Source: Cymodocea nodosa
Taxonomy: Eukaryota; Streptophyta; Magnoliopsida; Alismatales; Cymodoceaceae
DNA: 64,000 nucleotides
Assembly (NCBI GenBank): GCA_036874045.1
Contig: JAZBRI010000004.1
Span: forward strand, 2,728,001 to 2,792,000
Direction of reading: 5' to 3'
Shown here piece after piece: positions 55,401 through 64,000 of this stretch (the first letter of the stretch is position 1; each line of letters opens with the position of its first letter). The notes beneath the pieces were generated by a model. That model did no database searches. It was not told where the DNA came from and was given only the letters and a program-made list of their open reading frames with translations. The position numbers and the translations under genes are program-made.

Positions 55401-56260
55401 TGTAAATAAGATCCTTCCTAATGGAGCTTGGATTTAATGTTGAGATCTCTATGAGCGTGTATTGTGATAATCAAACTAATCATATTTATTGTAAATAACC
55501 TTACTTTCCATGAAAGAACAAAGTTCATTAAAGTTAACTTCCACTATATTCGTGATATGGTGATATGTGCAGTCATTTATGCACCTTAAACTCAATCTTC
55601 AAGGTAGCTAGTTGATGTATTCGCCAAAGGCTTAGGTAGTAAGGTCTTTAATATACTTTGCACTAAGTTGGATAAGATTGATATATATCCTTCAACTTAA
55701 AGGGAAGTATTAAAGTTTATTATTAATGATTTTATATTTATGTACTTTAGAGGGTGAATGCATATATATATATATACATATAATATTAGCTTACCCATAC
55801 CATAGTCTTTCCAGATAGATTTTCCCTGATAGATAACAGAGAGAAAGATAGAATACGGCAAAATAAATCAAAACTAAACTGTCTCAATATAATTGAAGTG
55901 AACTACTGAACTACATTCCAAGCCAATCCTAGCATCACAGGAACCCAAAAAATTCATGCTTTTCAATGTAAATACCACTAGCACATGGGGAGAAAAAAAA
56001 ACAGACCCGATTTCAGAAATATTCGCAACTACCCAACTGGAAAAACAAATAGCAAAGAGAGACCTACATGTGGTAGCCTATGGTAATAACTTGATAACAG
56101 AAGAGAACAAGCAAAACCAGGGAACCCTTTTTCTCGAGCCATTACCATTCAAGGTCCGCCAGGAAGCGCGGTCTCCACCTCCCTGAGCGACGACGAAGGT
56201 CAAGAACTGCAGGATGAAAGAAACGGCCGCCCCAAGGAAGCTCCAGCCGGAGCTCAACAT
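28462..56260 (-). CDS. GDPDL: GPI-anchored glycerophosphodiester phosphodiesterase-like protein (SHV3/GDPDL family), nine exons
   Basis: Minus-strand exons, 5' to 3': 56146-56260, 48118-48408, 46822-46931, 46211-46712, 37762-37797, 37367-37651, 30623-30765, 28974-29460, 28462-28712. They sum to 2220 nt and 739 residues, the usual size for the family. Features: signal peptide about 1-26 (hydrophobic, ending FVVAQ); first GDPD-like domain about 45-340 (ARGGFSGLFPDSS, WCDLQLTKDG); second about 355-660 (LSHNGASGVYPDCTDLAY, ADFIDCPIQ, LIQ/VMIQSTNSS); a Pro/Ser-rich linker; and a hydrophobic tail 722-739 that fits GPI attachment. The family acts at the cell surface in wall organisation and cellulose deposition. 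Catalytic activity is doubtful because the usual HRG is ARGG. Exon 5 is only 36 nt. Three introns (7.7, 8.4 and 6.6 kb) are packed with mobile elements. The ATG at 56260 best suits the signal peptide, though an in-frame ATG lies at 56329. Confidence 0.93.
29877..30005 (+). mobile_element. Possible tRNA-derived SINE in GDPDL intron 7
   Basis: It has an A-box-like TCAGTTGGTTATGAC, then a GAGTTACAAATTG block at B-box distance, then a unique body ending in a T run with TTTTTTTTATTGG. It could be a SINE head, but the B box is weak. Confidence 0.35.
30985..31150 (+). mobile_element. Au-type SINE in GDPDL intron 6
   Basis: GAAGCTTTTAGCATAATGGTAA fits the A-box end of an Au SINE. The later GTGGAGATAAGGTTGCAGTG and GGGCCCTCCTTACAC fit its body (GGGGTAAGG.TGCGTACAATG, CCCTCC). 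Read in order and spacing this is a diverged Au SINE, opposite in orientation to the gene. Confidence 0.55.
31215..31529 (+). mobile_element. Copia fragment: RNase H tail, PPT and 3' LTR
   Basis: Pieces of a Copia RNase H end can be read (HIE, DCH, QL.., FTK-like text broken by frameshifts), then a D-I-I stop and a purine tract GAGAGGGAG. An LTR beginning TGTTAAATC at 31406 ends AATAACA at about 31529. No 5' part was seen. Confidence 0.6.
33402..33600. repeat. Three ~65-bp tandem repeats
   Basis: The units start near 33402, 33467 and 33533. Each has CACA(C/T)(T/A)TGCAAA, CTCC/CCCCAATGAAAA, then GGATCCTTGGAA in the first two, and CACTCATTTT or CACCCATTTT at the end. Similarity decays from unit to unit. 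Confidence 0.7.
34055..34345. repeat. Minisatellite with palindromic units
   Basis: About eight units carry the pattern GAAGTGTTTGACCTGAAACA, with variants GAGGTGTTGGACCT...ATACTTGT, separated by short T/G-rich linkers. Each unit has inverted arms (AAGTGTTT and AAACACTT) around a GACCTG core, so each can fold as a small hairpin. Confidence 0.75.
34864..37366. other. GDPDL intron 6, 5' part
   Basis: No gene is seen. It holds a near-perfect inverted repeat at 35134-35201, a GC-richer piece at 35230-35760 with unassigned short frames on both strands, and AT-rich DNA beyond. Open frames near 36416-37259 have no recognisable domain. Confidence 0.5.
35134..35201. repeat. 25-bp inverted repeat, hairpin
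   Basis: The arms 35134-35158 and 35177-35201 are reverse complements with one mismatch, around an 18-nt loop. Weaker complementarity continues outward for about 15 bp on each side. The arms begin TTGGGAAAAGGTTTCTCAAG. It is transcribed as part of GDPDL intron 6 if on the pre-mRNA. Confidence 0.8.
37918..40130 (-). mobile_element. Copia remnant (RT to RNase H, 3' LTR), minus strand
   Basis: Minus-strand translation: an RT start (EMETLW, LVNRFIP), then at 39246-39494 a frame with DIEFAYAKESF and RLIGKLIYLTLAKLDIV (YFLGIE/RLIGKLIYLT-type blocks), then GDQKSTFGFHTYIG and an RNase H with HCDNQIAIFIVNNPIFYKRT and DQLVDIFTKG. The frame ends DIYAL stop, followed by purine-rich GAAAGGGG and the LTR 37918-38055 (TGTTAGAT...TCAACA). 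Gag, protease and integrase are absent. About 0.6 kb of unrelated AT-rich DNA (38480-39050) interrupts the RNase H part. Confidence 0.75.
38480..39050. repeat. AT-rich insertion with ~40-bp tandem repeats in the Copia RNase H
   Basis: The block separates two halves of the RNase H coding sequence. At 38690-38810 it has repeated TAAAATATGATTTTT(A) and GATTTATGAT units, about four copies. No ends with clear terminal repeats were identified. Confidence 0.5.
41150..43100 (+). pseudogene. hAT transposase pseudogene
   Basis: The coding remnants of the hAT element lie in changing frames with numerous in-frame stops. Blocks in order: a BED zinc-finger end, a central catalytic region with a D-I-T..N motif, a mid region rich in Asn/Ile/Phe, and the dimerisation tail. 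It lacks an intact start and any long frame (the longest are about 60-75 codons). AT content is much higher than in the host exons. Confidence 0.8.
43255..43735. repeat. Subterminal inverted-repeat array of the hAT right end
   Basis: About eight short pieces alternate the motif AACTTCGAT or AACTTTGAT with its inverse (ATC.AAGTTT, ACCAAAGTTT), separated by A/T runs. The array abuts the GC-rich right terminus. It resembles the subterminal transposase-binding repeats of hAT elements and could form several hairpins. Confidence 0.65.
44897..46210. other. GDPDL intron 4, 5' part
   Basis: No gene or element was recognised. AT-rich, with short frames only. Confidence 0.5.
46932..48117. other. GDPDL intron 2
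   Basis: This is 1186 bp between exons 3 and 2. A mixed-composition block at 47250-47560 has two 75-82 codon frames without features. Nothing else was recognised. Confidence 0.5.
48836..49669 (+). mobile_element. Copia deletion derivative: LTR, PBS and truncated second LTR
   Basis: LTR 1 (48836-49027) begins TGTTAGACATC and ends after a (CTT)n run with CACACATTTTTCCTAGGG. It is followed at 49029 by TGGTATTAGAGC, a primer site for initiator-Met tRNA. About 400 bp later a gag-like N-terminus (KFNESNYIIW) is seen. The LTR 3' end recurs at 49605-49669 with an expanded (CTT)n. The interior and most of LTR 2 are gone. Confidence 0.65.
49605..49645. repeat. (CTT)n microsatellite from an LTR end
   Basis: A run of about 13 CTT units. 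The sister run at 48980-49002 in LTR 1 is shorter, so it expanded after LTR duplication. Confidence 0.8.
50100..50395. repeat. Dispersed repeat, copy A
   Basis: It contains AATTACACAAGCATGTAT, CTCCTCACTC, ATCATACCTCTACTTTTTC and CATAAATTACATATCTCATC, matching the end of 58220-58500 in order. A GAATCACACAA motif recurs inside. No coding. Confidence 0.55.
51319..55838 (+). mobile_element. Near-complete but dead Ty1/Copia retrotransposon in GDPDL intron 1
   Basis: The 5' LTR is 51319-51457 (139 bp, TGTTAGAG...CCCACA), followed directly by the PBS TGGTACTAAAGCC (51458-51470). A gag start lies at 51907 (KLYSKNYLLWAHSHQMF, IWDTLKTIYSHGS: UBN2-type gag), with integrase-like text around 53280-53720, RT near 54480-55000 (SQRKYALYLLQ) and RNase H near 55230-55600 (GDRKSTSSYYIYVGQNRVTW). 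Pol ends near 55690, followed by AAAGGGAAG and a diverged 3' LTR from about 55708. All parts are broken by stops. Orientation is opposite to the host gene. Confidence 0.8.
55839..56145. other. GDPDL intron 1, 5' end
   Basis: This is intron sequence next to the exon 1 donor (GTAATG). Nothing else is seen. Confidence 0.5.
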
Positions 56261-59200
56261 CAGTACGCCACAAGTCGAACCTTCTCTTCGAAATGATACC
56301 CACTGGCCGCAGATAAAGAAGAACAACAAGAATTAGAGTCACAGAATCACATGTAAAGAAGAAGAAGGGAGTTTCTTCCCCTCTCTGCGACAAACACCCC
56401 CTCTCTCCACGATCACATGTAGATATAAATGGATTGGTGATGGTGCTGAACGGCGATGAACTACCGGTGCCTCACTTTCTCTCTCTCTCCACCACCGTCG
56501 TCGACAAATTCGCTTAATCTGGACTACTGTTAAAGAAACATATCAATCTGGAGCTGCTCTGACAAGTGGGTCTAATGGCCGGACTCATTTATTTATGATA
56601 AAGGTCAATGCAGGTTGTCGGATTCTCTGACACGGACAGTATCATTTGAGAATTGATTTTTTTTGGAAGGTATAGAAATATCCGTGAATGTCGAATCCGC
56701 GAAGAGTGGAGGTGGAGAGACTGGTGATAATCATCAACGAATCGGATTTCAAGAATTGACTTTGAGCAAGAAGAAGGAAAACATCTAAAATAATAGAGTA
56801 AGAAAATGATGAAATTTATTTTAATTTTTTTTAGTATTTGTATAGTTGATGGAAAATATAAAAAATTTAAGTATTGGTGTATCTCACGAAAAATGCTAGA
56901 AATTTAAATTTGGTTATTTATGTGTGTGATGGAAATTTATTTAATTCAATACTTAATTATTTAATTTAATCTTTAGATCATTTAATGAAATCACATACTT
57001 AAATTACTTAATTGCCTTATCAAATTACTCACGTTATTTAATTTAATCTCTTAGGTAATCTTTAATTCGCTTAATCTTTAATAAAATCCTTAAAAGATAT
57101 CAAAAACGAAAATTATGAAAATGGAAAATGATAGAAACTATCATATTTTTCTAATGATTCTGTATGTGATGGAAAATAAAAAACTTTAAAATTTGAATAT
57201 TTGTGAATGTACAAAAATGACAAAATCTGAACTAAAAAATTGTCAAAATACTCTAAATTTTAACTTCAAAGTCAAAGATAATTTTGAAAAATCTATGAAA
57301 AGTGTAAAAACGTCTAAATAATTTTTTTTAGACAATTATCATCCATAAAATATCAGTTAGATATATTTAGATTATATTTTAATAGAAATTAAGTTATGTT
57401 TTAATATAATCAAGTTAAATTTCAATAGAATCCACATTACATTAATTTTAATATAATTTTATCATTTTAGATTTCAATCACATATTTTAGATTTCACCAT
57501 TTTCTGAATATGTATATTTTATTTCCTCTTCTATTTTATTTATTTCATTTTTCTATGCCAAGATCATGGATAATTGATTTACCATCGTTTTTTAAAAATT
57601 AAAAAGTGACAACGGAAAATCCTTTTATACCACAAAAATGTTTAAAATTAAATTCTAACATTTGTGGAGTGCAGAAAAATGCTAGATTTCAATTCTAGCA
57701 TTTTCCTAATTTTCCTCTTTTTTACCTATGTACACAAATAAGACCTTAATCTCCAATTAATTAAATCATTAATTGACATAGTCACTTAATTAAATATTTA
57801 ATTTTCAATTTAAACTTAAATCACTTGAGATTTAATTTGACTAAAGATTGTATTAAAAAAATATGTTTTATGTATTTAAATTATATGCTAAATACTAAAG
57901 TATTTTTAATTGTTAACGTCTATAATTTTATTTTTCTATAAGATTTTAATTCTAAAAATTTAAATGTCATTAACATTTTGAAAATTGTTAAATTTTAGGT
58001 ATTATTTTAAATATCATGCCTGAGCCACGGTGTAAAACATAACTACTTACTTACCTTTAACTTCATCTTGAGGGTGAGTGAGAATAACATAATTGAGCTC
58101 TACTACAAGGATGAGATTTTATATTTAAACTCAAACAAAAAAATATTAATATTACCACCAATAGGAAAAAATCACAATGAGAATTAGTGGTGGAGGAATG
58201 GTAAGATTGTTCGTTATAACTTGACCTACTTGACGTCAATATTTATCATGAATTATATAAATATTATCCATTAGTTACGGATGTTATAAGTTACATAACT
58301 TACTTAATTTTTCTTGTAAATCGTACAAATAGATTTTATCTTGTTACTTTATCAATATTTTACTTTATTACATGATTCTCATGTCATGAATCACATAAGC
58401 TACTTAAATTCTCTTATGAATTACACAAACACATGTCATCTCGTCACTCTCAATCATATTCATTTTTCTTTTCATAAATCATCTATTTCATCTTATTGGG
58501 GTTAAGATGGAACGAAAGGACACTTTCAGACAAAATACACAGTCAAACATACACCAATATTTACACGAAAAGCTTCATCGATGTAAGAAGTAAAAACCAT
58601 GGGACCAATCGATATGTTCTAAAACTTTCACTATCACAGATAAAATGAGTATGAAGGGTATTATCTAATATTTAACTAGATAAATCACATATCATCAACA
58701 ACCAATGACACAATACAATAACACAACAAGAGAATGTATAGATATACCTATGTAGACTGTCTAAGTTTTAGAATTTTCAAAAAATACAAAACTTAGCAAG
58801 ATCCATGAATTTTTGAACAACCGAAAAAATTTCAGCCAAAATAGACTTTATTTCGCCCCTCAAGCAAACCTTCTACCAAGAGTGCACTTTACAAAATCAT
58901 TCTGAAACCTTATCTGAATTTAACTAACTCTCCACTATTCTGATCTTCAATCCAATCGTTCAATTTAAAGAGTCACGACCTTGTCTTTAAATTTTTAACT
59001 CGATCCGATCATAAATAATCTTCTGATTGGTCCTACCATAAAAGTGATGCAACAAAAGAAGAGAGAGACGAAAATTGCAACGACCATTTCTCTTTTGAAA
59101 AAGTAGTTGCGTTTTTTCAGTTTTCTTTCCTCCTCCATGATCCTCAAGTAGGGCCATGTGGGTAAATTATATCAAGGTCTGTATAAAGTGATAAAATGAC

Positions 59201-59620
59201 ATAAATGGTTCATCCTCCCAAACACATCTTAGCGAACGGTATATGTCAAAATTAAATTTGACGTGCAATTATAAACACCTACGATAAAAAGAAGGTTGTA
59301 AATGTGTATGATAAGAATGAGCTCGTAAAAAATATTACATGAAAAATAAATGTTGTAACTTTTATTATTACTTGAACTTCACATATTATTATCAGTTTTT
59401 GCTCCAAAACAAAAATTTATTTCCGTCGTTTTCTACAAGATTGGGTATAATCCGCTCAATCCCCTCCCATAGATTCTCCAGTTTGATTGGAATATTTATC
59501 CTCATGACCTTCACATATTGGTAAACCCAAAAGATTCCTCCTCCAAATTTGAAAAGATTTAACCACTGCTACAAAATATTCTTCTCCGAGATTTCTCTTC
59601 CCACTGCTACAAAAAAATAT
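56261..59620. other. GDPDL upstream region and AT-rich intergenic DNA
   Basis: The first 250 bp past the GDPDL start are GC- and CT-rich and are probably its leader and promoter, with CT-rich CTTTCTCTCTCTC near 56475. Beyond 56.8 kb the DNA is AT-rich without a recognisable gene, apart from the repeat at 58220-58500. Confidence 0.5.
58220..58500. repeat. Dispersed repeat, copy B, with internal ~107-bp duplication
   Basis: Two related units (about 58270-58375 and 58380-58490) share ACATAA.(C)TACTTAA(A)TT, CTTGTAAAT or CTTATGAAT, and TAC(A)CAAA blocks. The right part matches 50280-50395. It may be an uncharacterised non-coding element. Confidence 0.5.
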
Positions 59621-59662
59621 ATATCTTGTTCCATCGTTCCCTTCAATTCATCCACCCATCGT

Positions 59663-59665
59663 CCT

Positions 59666-59692
<27 letters not shown>
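59663..59692. repeat. (CT)n microsatellite
   Basis: A run of about 14 CT units inside otherwise unremarkable DNA. Confidence 0.85.
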
Positions 59693-59696
<4 letters not shown>

Positions 59697-60719
59697 AGGA
59701 ATCGTACACAAAATCTTGTGTCTTATTCCATATATTGAATGTACCAACAAACCGATGCTATTCGAGGAAATCATTGTGACGTTACTCGTGAGGATTCCTT
59801 TGGGTAATGGTCATAAGAGACAATATTTATTTATGCACACAGTTCGTTTGATTTTCATAATCAAAAAAATAAATACATTTGGCCGTATATGTATATATAA
59901 CAACTTTCGTAAGAAATCCGTAAGTGATTGCATGTGTGTAGCGGTTATGTGAGAGATTGTTGAGCGTACAATTAATTATAATTTTTTGTTGCTATATTCC
60001 ACTTACGCTGGTCACAGGTTGGTTGACGCTTATCCAATTTGTGATATCGACCGAGCTGACGTGCATCCCATCCCTTTCTCGTAAGATACGTAGATTTTTT
60101 ATGGTTAAGGAAAATAGTACTTATTATTTAAATACACGAAGAAGTTGCGTAAACATCTGTCTTACTTACCATGTGTGTGTGTGTGTGTGTGTTTTTTTTT
60201 TTTAAATAAAAAATAAAAATAGAGAGATCGATAACAACCTTTGAAATCTAATTTTAAGAGTTAATCAACTTCTAAAAGTTCAAGTCAATTCACAAGAGAA
60301 ATGAATAAGAAAATTAATTAAGACGGAGAGTAAGCAGAATATTTCTACTTTATTTTAAGAATTGAAAAGGACTGGTTCTATTAAAAATTTCAAATGTCGT
60401 CAAATATCTATAATTTAATTGACGAAAATAACGGCATCTGTACGAAGTCCTTTTCTTCTTCTTCTTCTTTTTCTTCTTTTTTTTTTAATTTAAAACTTTA
60501 AAAAAAGAATGCAAAAACAGAACCGTTAAAACGAGTGAAGGGCAAAATCTACAGCAAACCCACGCCTGACGTATAAATATAAAATTCATGGTATTCAATG
60601 TATGAAGTCTTGCGTCAAAAAAAAAATGTAATAAAATAATTTAGACCGACAGATTTAAACAGTCGTTGTTAATTGATTAAGAGAGAAAATATTTGAGACG
60701 ATATAAAATCATAAGTAGA
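59693..60719. other. Intergenic DNA, no gene seen
   Basis: It includes a (GT)n run at 60173-60192 followed by a T tract, and a CTT/T-rich tract at 60450-60488. Open frames of 80-108 codons at 59626-60205 are low in features and run across the microsatellites. Confidence 0.5.
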
Positions 60720-60950
60720 GTTGAAAGGAGATAAGGATAACGCAGCTTTTGCTTTGCTCTCCCGTGGTCGGCTTTGCATTTGTTTATTCCGTGCGAACGG
60801 CGATCGACGACCGGACGGATCGTGCGAACCACATCATTTATCGGTGGCGGAAGCACGCGGAGGCGTCGTGCGTGCGTGCGTGCGTGCGTTCGTTCCTTCC
60901 TTCTTTGGTCTGTTGGAAAGAAAGGAAGTTGTAATCTTCACTTTAACGAC
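60720..60950. other. CpG-rich island with (GTGC)n, unassigned
   Basis: This short GC-rich block, rich in CG dinucleotides, sits in AT-rich DNA and has a GTGCGTGC run at 60866-60888. Three overlapping + strand frames cover it, and none shows a known domain. It may be a promoter or a TE fragment. Confidence 0.4.
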
Positions 60951-61439
60951 ATGAGAGATGATACGAAGTTGTAGCAACTTATTCTGCTTAAAATAGTATG
61001 ATTTCGTTTAAATATACCTGATATCATCGATCTTACTGGCTAGGAAAAGGAGAACTTTCTTGTGGTCGGTGTAAATATGGATATTGCTTTCTTGCTTTGC
61101 ATTTGATAGGCGCGCTGCGAATGCTGTGTTAATCAGAAAGAGCTTCACGTCAACGTGTAAAGATTAAAAGGCGCAAAACCTAATTAAGTTCGTATATTAT
61201 TTACGATGAATCACTTGGTTGAGTAAAATCGTGCGCGTATATTTATTCGACATGAAAGAAAAGTTATATGTGACATAAATAAATAAGCCGCAAATTCTTT
61301 TTTCCGTTTTAACTTTCCATTTCCATCGTCTGGTGCTCTTTCACTGGACGTGATTGGTATCATGGTTGTTTGCAATAATCAAAAATGACAACCAAAACTA
61401 GTGTATTTTGGTTGAGATGAATTGAACTCGTCTGTGTCA

Positions 61440-61980
61440 TCGAGAAAGTTAAAAAAATTAAAAATTAGAAAATATAATTTGAAGATGTTTATGTTACAAA
61501 AAGTTTAAAAAATTATATAATTCTTAAACTTTTAATATTATATATTAAATAATATTTATAATATCATATAATAAAATAAAAATATTAATTAATTAAAAAT
61601 AAAAATATTTGTGATTTTAATATTATAAAATTAAATAATAATAATAATAATAATATAATTAATATTTATTATTAATAAAACATATTAAAATAATCAATTA
61701 AATAAAAAAATCAACAATATATACTTTAATTATATTAAAAATAATAAAATAACATATTATATTAATATACTTTAATTATATTAAAAATCTATATGAATTA
61801 ATTTTAATTAAAACAATAATATATTATACAAAGTAATAATAAAAATAATATAATTTTTTAACTAAATAAAATAAAATATTATATTAATATATTATACTTT
61901 AATTATATTAACAATATATACTTTAATTATAATTAATTTTAAATAATAAAATAATTAATTAATTAGAGATAATTCTTATA
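61440..61980. repeat. Very AT-rich simple-sequence block
   Basis: Almost pure A/T with (AAT)n, ATATTA and TAATTA runs, including an AATAATAATAATAATAATA run at 61634. It has no coding capacity. Confidence 0.75.
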
Positions 61981-63055
61981 TTGTTTTTTCAACTTTTTCT
62001 GAAAATTTAGAGTATTTGATATTTTATACGTCTTTCATGTGTGTCATAAATCTTAAAAATTTTCTAATTCCTAACTTTTTAAATAACACAAACAATACCT
62101 AAAAATCTTGAATTTTATTCAACTACAATTTTAAGAAAATCGTTCGTAAACATTATCGACGTAATAGACTCGAGAATAATCGGTGAAATTTTGAATGATA
62201 TTCGATGGTTCGATTTTCATGAATTGCAAAATCGATGAGTATTTCGATTCAGATTGGTTTTGAAGATTTTGTGCGGTTCTCTCTCACAATACAAAATTCG
62301 ATTTTAAATGTATTTTGTACAATAATGCAAAATTAAGAAAATATCATAATTTTACTAAAATCTAATTTCCTAAAATTAATCCGAACCGTACCTAAACCTT
62401 GATGGGCTCATAACGGGCCTCGAGTTTCGTTATGGTACGAGCGTCTGGTCTTTGTGCCCCATCAGCCCATGGCGAGTGTAGTCAGGCCCGCCCTAAGAAT
62501 TGGGCTCGAGGCGGAAAATTGTAAAATAATGTATAAAAAAAGTAAAAAAAAGAAGAAGGGAAGAAGCGATCAACATTCAACAGTAAACTCCTTAAAAAAT
62601 ATCAACAACTGAAATAACAATAAGAGAATTTACAAAAAATAGAGAGCGAAGAAATTTTATTTTTTTTTTCATTTATTTTCTATTTTTTTAAATTTAAATG
62701 AATTTGACATAAACATACCATTTTGTATATTGACATATCAAATTATTTCTGAAATTGATATATTATTTATAAAAATAGTATATCGATTTCTATATAAATA
62801 ATAAGGCAATAATTGATTGACGTGCTATTTTGCGGAAATTGTATATCAAAATTAACTAACAACCTAATTCTTATTCAAACAATCTCTTATAAACATATTC
62901 ATCTAGTGCTTGCAACATCATCTTACAAATTAATTTTTATAATTTCTCTTCATTGCACTAAACCGTTCAAACACCAATTTATTACCATTTTCATTAGTGT
63001 TATTAAATAAACTCTCCCATTATGTTTTTTTATTATATTCATTATTCATCTACTC
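61981..63055. other. Intergenic DNA upstream of OEP16-3
   Basis: AT-rich, with a GC-richer patch at 62390-62515 that resembles TE-end sequence (GGGCTCGAGG-type text). It holds no gene. The distal promoter of the next gene should be here. Confidence 0.45.
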
Positions 63056-63142
63056 CTTAAAAAAAGAGAGGGGATTTTGGTGGCAGTCGCACGAGGGCGG
63101 TCCACACATCCACCCGATCCCGTCGCGCATCGCTTCCTTCCG

Positions 63143-63224
63143 GTGAGCATTCCTCCTCCCAATCCCTACGGATTCCACTTCCCTCTTCGGCAGCTCCTCC
63201 ACCAATTTCTCTTTCTCTGTCCAG
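63143..63224 (+). other. 5' UTR intron of OEP16-3
   Basis: A donor (CCG then GTGAGC) and an acceptor (TCTCTGTCCAG) with a pyrimidine tract bound 82 bp just before the start codon. After splicing, a 12-base leader piece would join the ATG in a GCCATGG context. Inferred from signals alone. Confidence 0.55.
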
Positions 63225-63236
63225 GAATCCGTCGCC

Positions 63237-63567
63237 ATGGACCCGGCGGAAATGAGGTACCTGGCGGACGACACCACCCCGACGATGAAGACGGTCAAGG
63301 GGGCCACCTCGGGCCTCGTCGCCGGAACCATCTATGGGACGGTCGTTGCGACGTGGCACGACGTGCCCCGAGTGGAGAGGAACGTGTCGCTGCCAGGGTT
63401 GCTCAGGACCATGAAGCTGATGGGGAAGCATGGGCTCACTTTCGGGGCCATTGGTGGGGTTTACATTGGCGTCGAGCAGATCATGGAGAAGTATAGGATG
63501 AAGAGAGATTTTATGAATGGCGCCGTCGGAGCTTTTGTCGCTGGGGCTACTATTCTCGGGTACCAAG
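63237..63567 (+). CDS. OEP163: Outer envelope pore protein 16-3 / Tim17-Tim22 family, first coding exon (partial gene)
   Basis: The exon encodes 110 residues plus one base and ends TACCAAG before GTAAAT. The gene continues past the window. The sequence is very close to plant OEP16-3: MDPAEMRYL at the start, GTIYGTVVATWHDVPRVERN, LPGLLRTMKLMG, GLTFGAIGGVYIGVEQ, and NGAVGAFVAGA near the end. The Gly-rich segments at about 25-40, 68-83 and 97-110 are the first membrane helices of a Tim17/22 fold. Plant OEP16-3 is reported in mitochondrial and chloroplast membranes and as a complex I B14.7-type subunit. The ATG at 63237 is in a strong context. The C-terminal part is missing from the window. Confidence 0.93.
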
Positions 63568-64000
63568 GTAAATGCTAACTATTTTTTGTTATGATATGAG
63601 CTTTTAAACGGATGTGTGTGGAAATCGTTTTTGTTGGAGTTCTTATTTTGGAATCTTATATTATATTGCTTGACGCTGCTTTTGTTGGTGTATGGTTTTA
63701 CGTGCCTCAAATTGTATATTCCAGGTAACATAGGCTTTATCTCATGAAATTGGAATAATATTCGAAATTCGTGGCTCCTTTTATTTTACTTTTCATGGCC
63801 AAGCAGTTGATAGTTAAAGATGCTCTCTTCCTTATGATAATAATGTCACGTCCCGTGTCATTGCAAATGGGTGATATCCCCGACAACTTTTAGCTCGGTT
63901 GTGCTTTATTAAATTGTTCTCGTCAAGCCCAAATGTACCTATTACTTTGATAGATTGGTACCCAATTAACTTTTAATGTTTCTCCATTCCCATAGATTGT
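63568..64000 (+). other. First coding intron of OEP16-3, incomplete
   Basis: T-rich intron sequence from GTAAAT onward. I see no acceptor followed by the expected next block before the window ends. Confidence 0.7.

Noticed and set aside
56078..56393. Longer GDPDL N-termini or a second minus-strand gene
   Set aside because: Upstream Met would put polar residues before the signal peptide; the other frame is a shadow.
59626..60205. 108- and 82-codon frames
   Set aside because: They span CT and GT microsatellites and lack features.
63050..63566. 169- and 93-codon minus-strand frames
   Set aside because: Antisense shadows of the GC-rich OEP16-3 exon.

Overview
The window is nuclear DNA of a flowering plant. 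The genes are intron-rich with plant splice signals, flanked and invaded by Copia, LINE, SINE and hAT elements, and their families are plant ones (plant-type NEK kinase, makorin, SHV3/GDPDL-type phosphodiesterase, OEP16-3). The protein features look monocot-like to me, but I cannot fix the species. I see no bacterial, viral or organellar segment. 

Layout: (1) 223-3845, + strand, a complete 13-exon NEK5/6-clade protein kinase of 531 codons. (2) 4.4-5.0 kb, a small GC-rich island with an unassigned open frame on the minus strand. (3) 5.0-12.6 kb, AT-rich intergenic DNA with a four-copy ~88-bp minisatellite and a ~2-kb LTR carrying a LINE tail. (4) 12687-23462, minus strand, a six-exon makorin E3 ubiquitin ligase of 369 residues. 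Its fourth zinc finger is split by an 8.8-kb intron holding a LINE, a solo LTR with a perfect target-site duplication, a SINE and Copia LTR relics. (5) 23.5-28.4 kb, makorin upstream region with a LINE relic and a GC-rich putative promoter or leader. (6) 28462-56260, minus strand, a nine-exon GDPDL gene of 739 residues spread over 27.8 kb. Three introns of 6.6-8.4 kb hold nested retrotransposons and a 3.1-kb hAT element. (7) 56.3-63.1 kb, AT-rich intergenic DNA with simple repeats. (8) 63237-63567, + strand, the first coding exon of an OEP16-3 (Tim17/22-type) gene that runs off the window.

The four recognised genes do not form a pathway. They cover microtubule-linked signalling, ubiquitination, cell-wall or GPI-anchored surface function, and organelle membrane or complex I function. 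All gene models were assembled by eye from reading frames, splice dinucleotides and family similarity. Every junction closes in frame, and the exon sums (1596, 1110 and 2220 nt) are divisible by three.

I did not find a clearly new biological system. The best leads are the divergent NEK (glycine-loop change and a GC-AG intron), host exons kept functional around very TE-rich introns, palindromic repeat arrays inside an LTR and a hAT end, a long hairpin in a GDPDL intron, and the unassigned GC-rich open frame near 4.6 kb.
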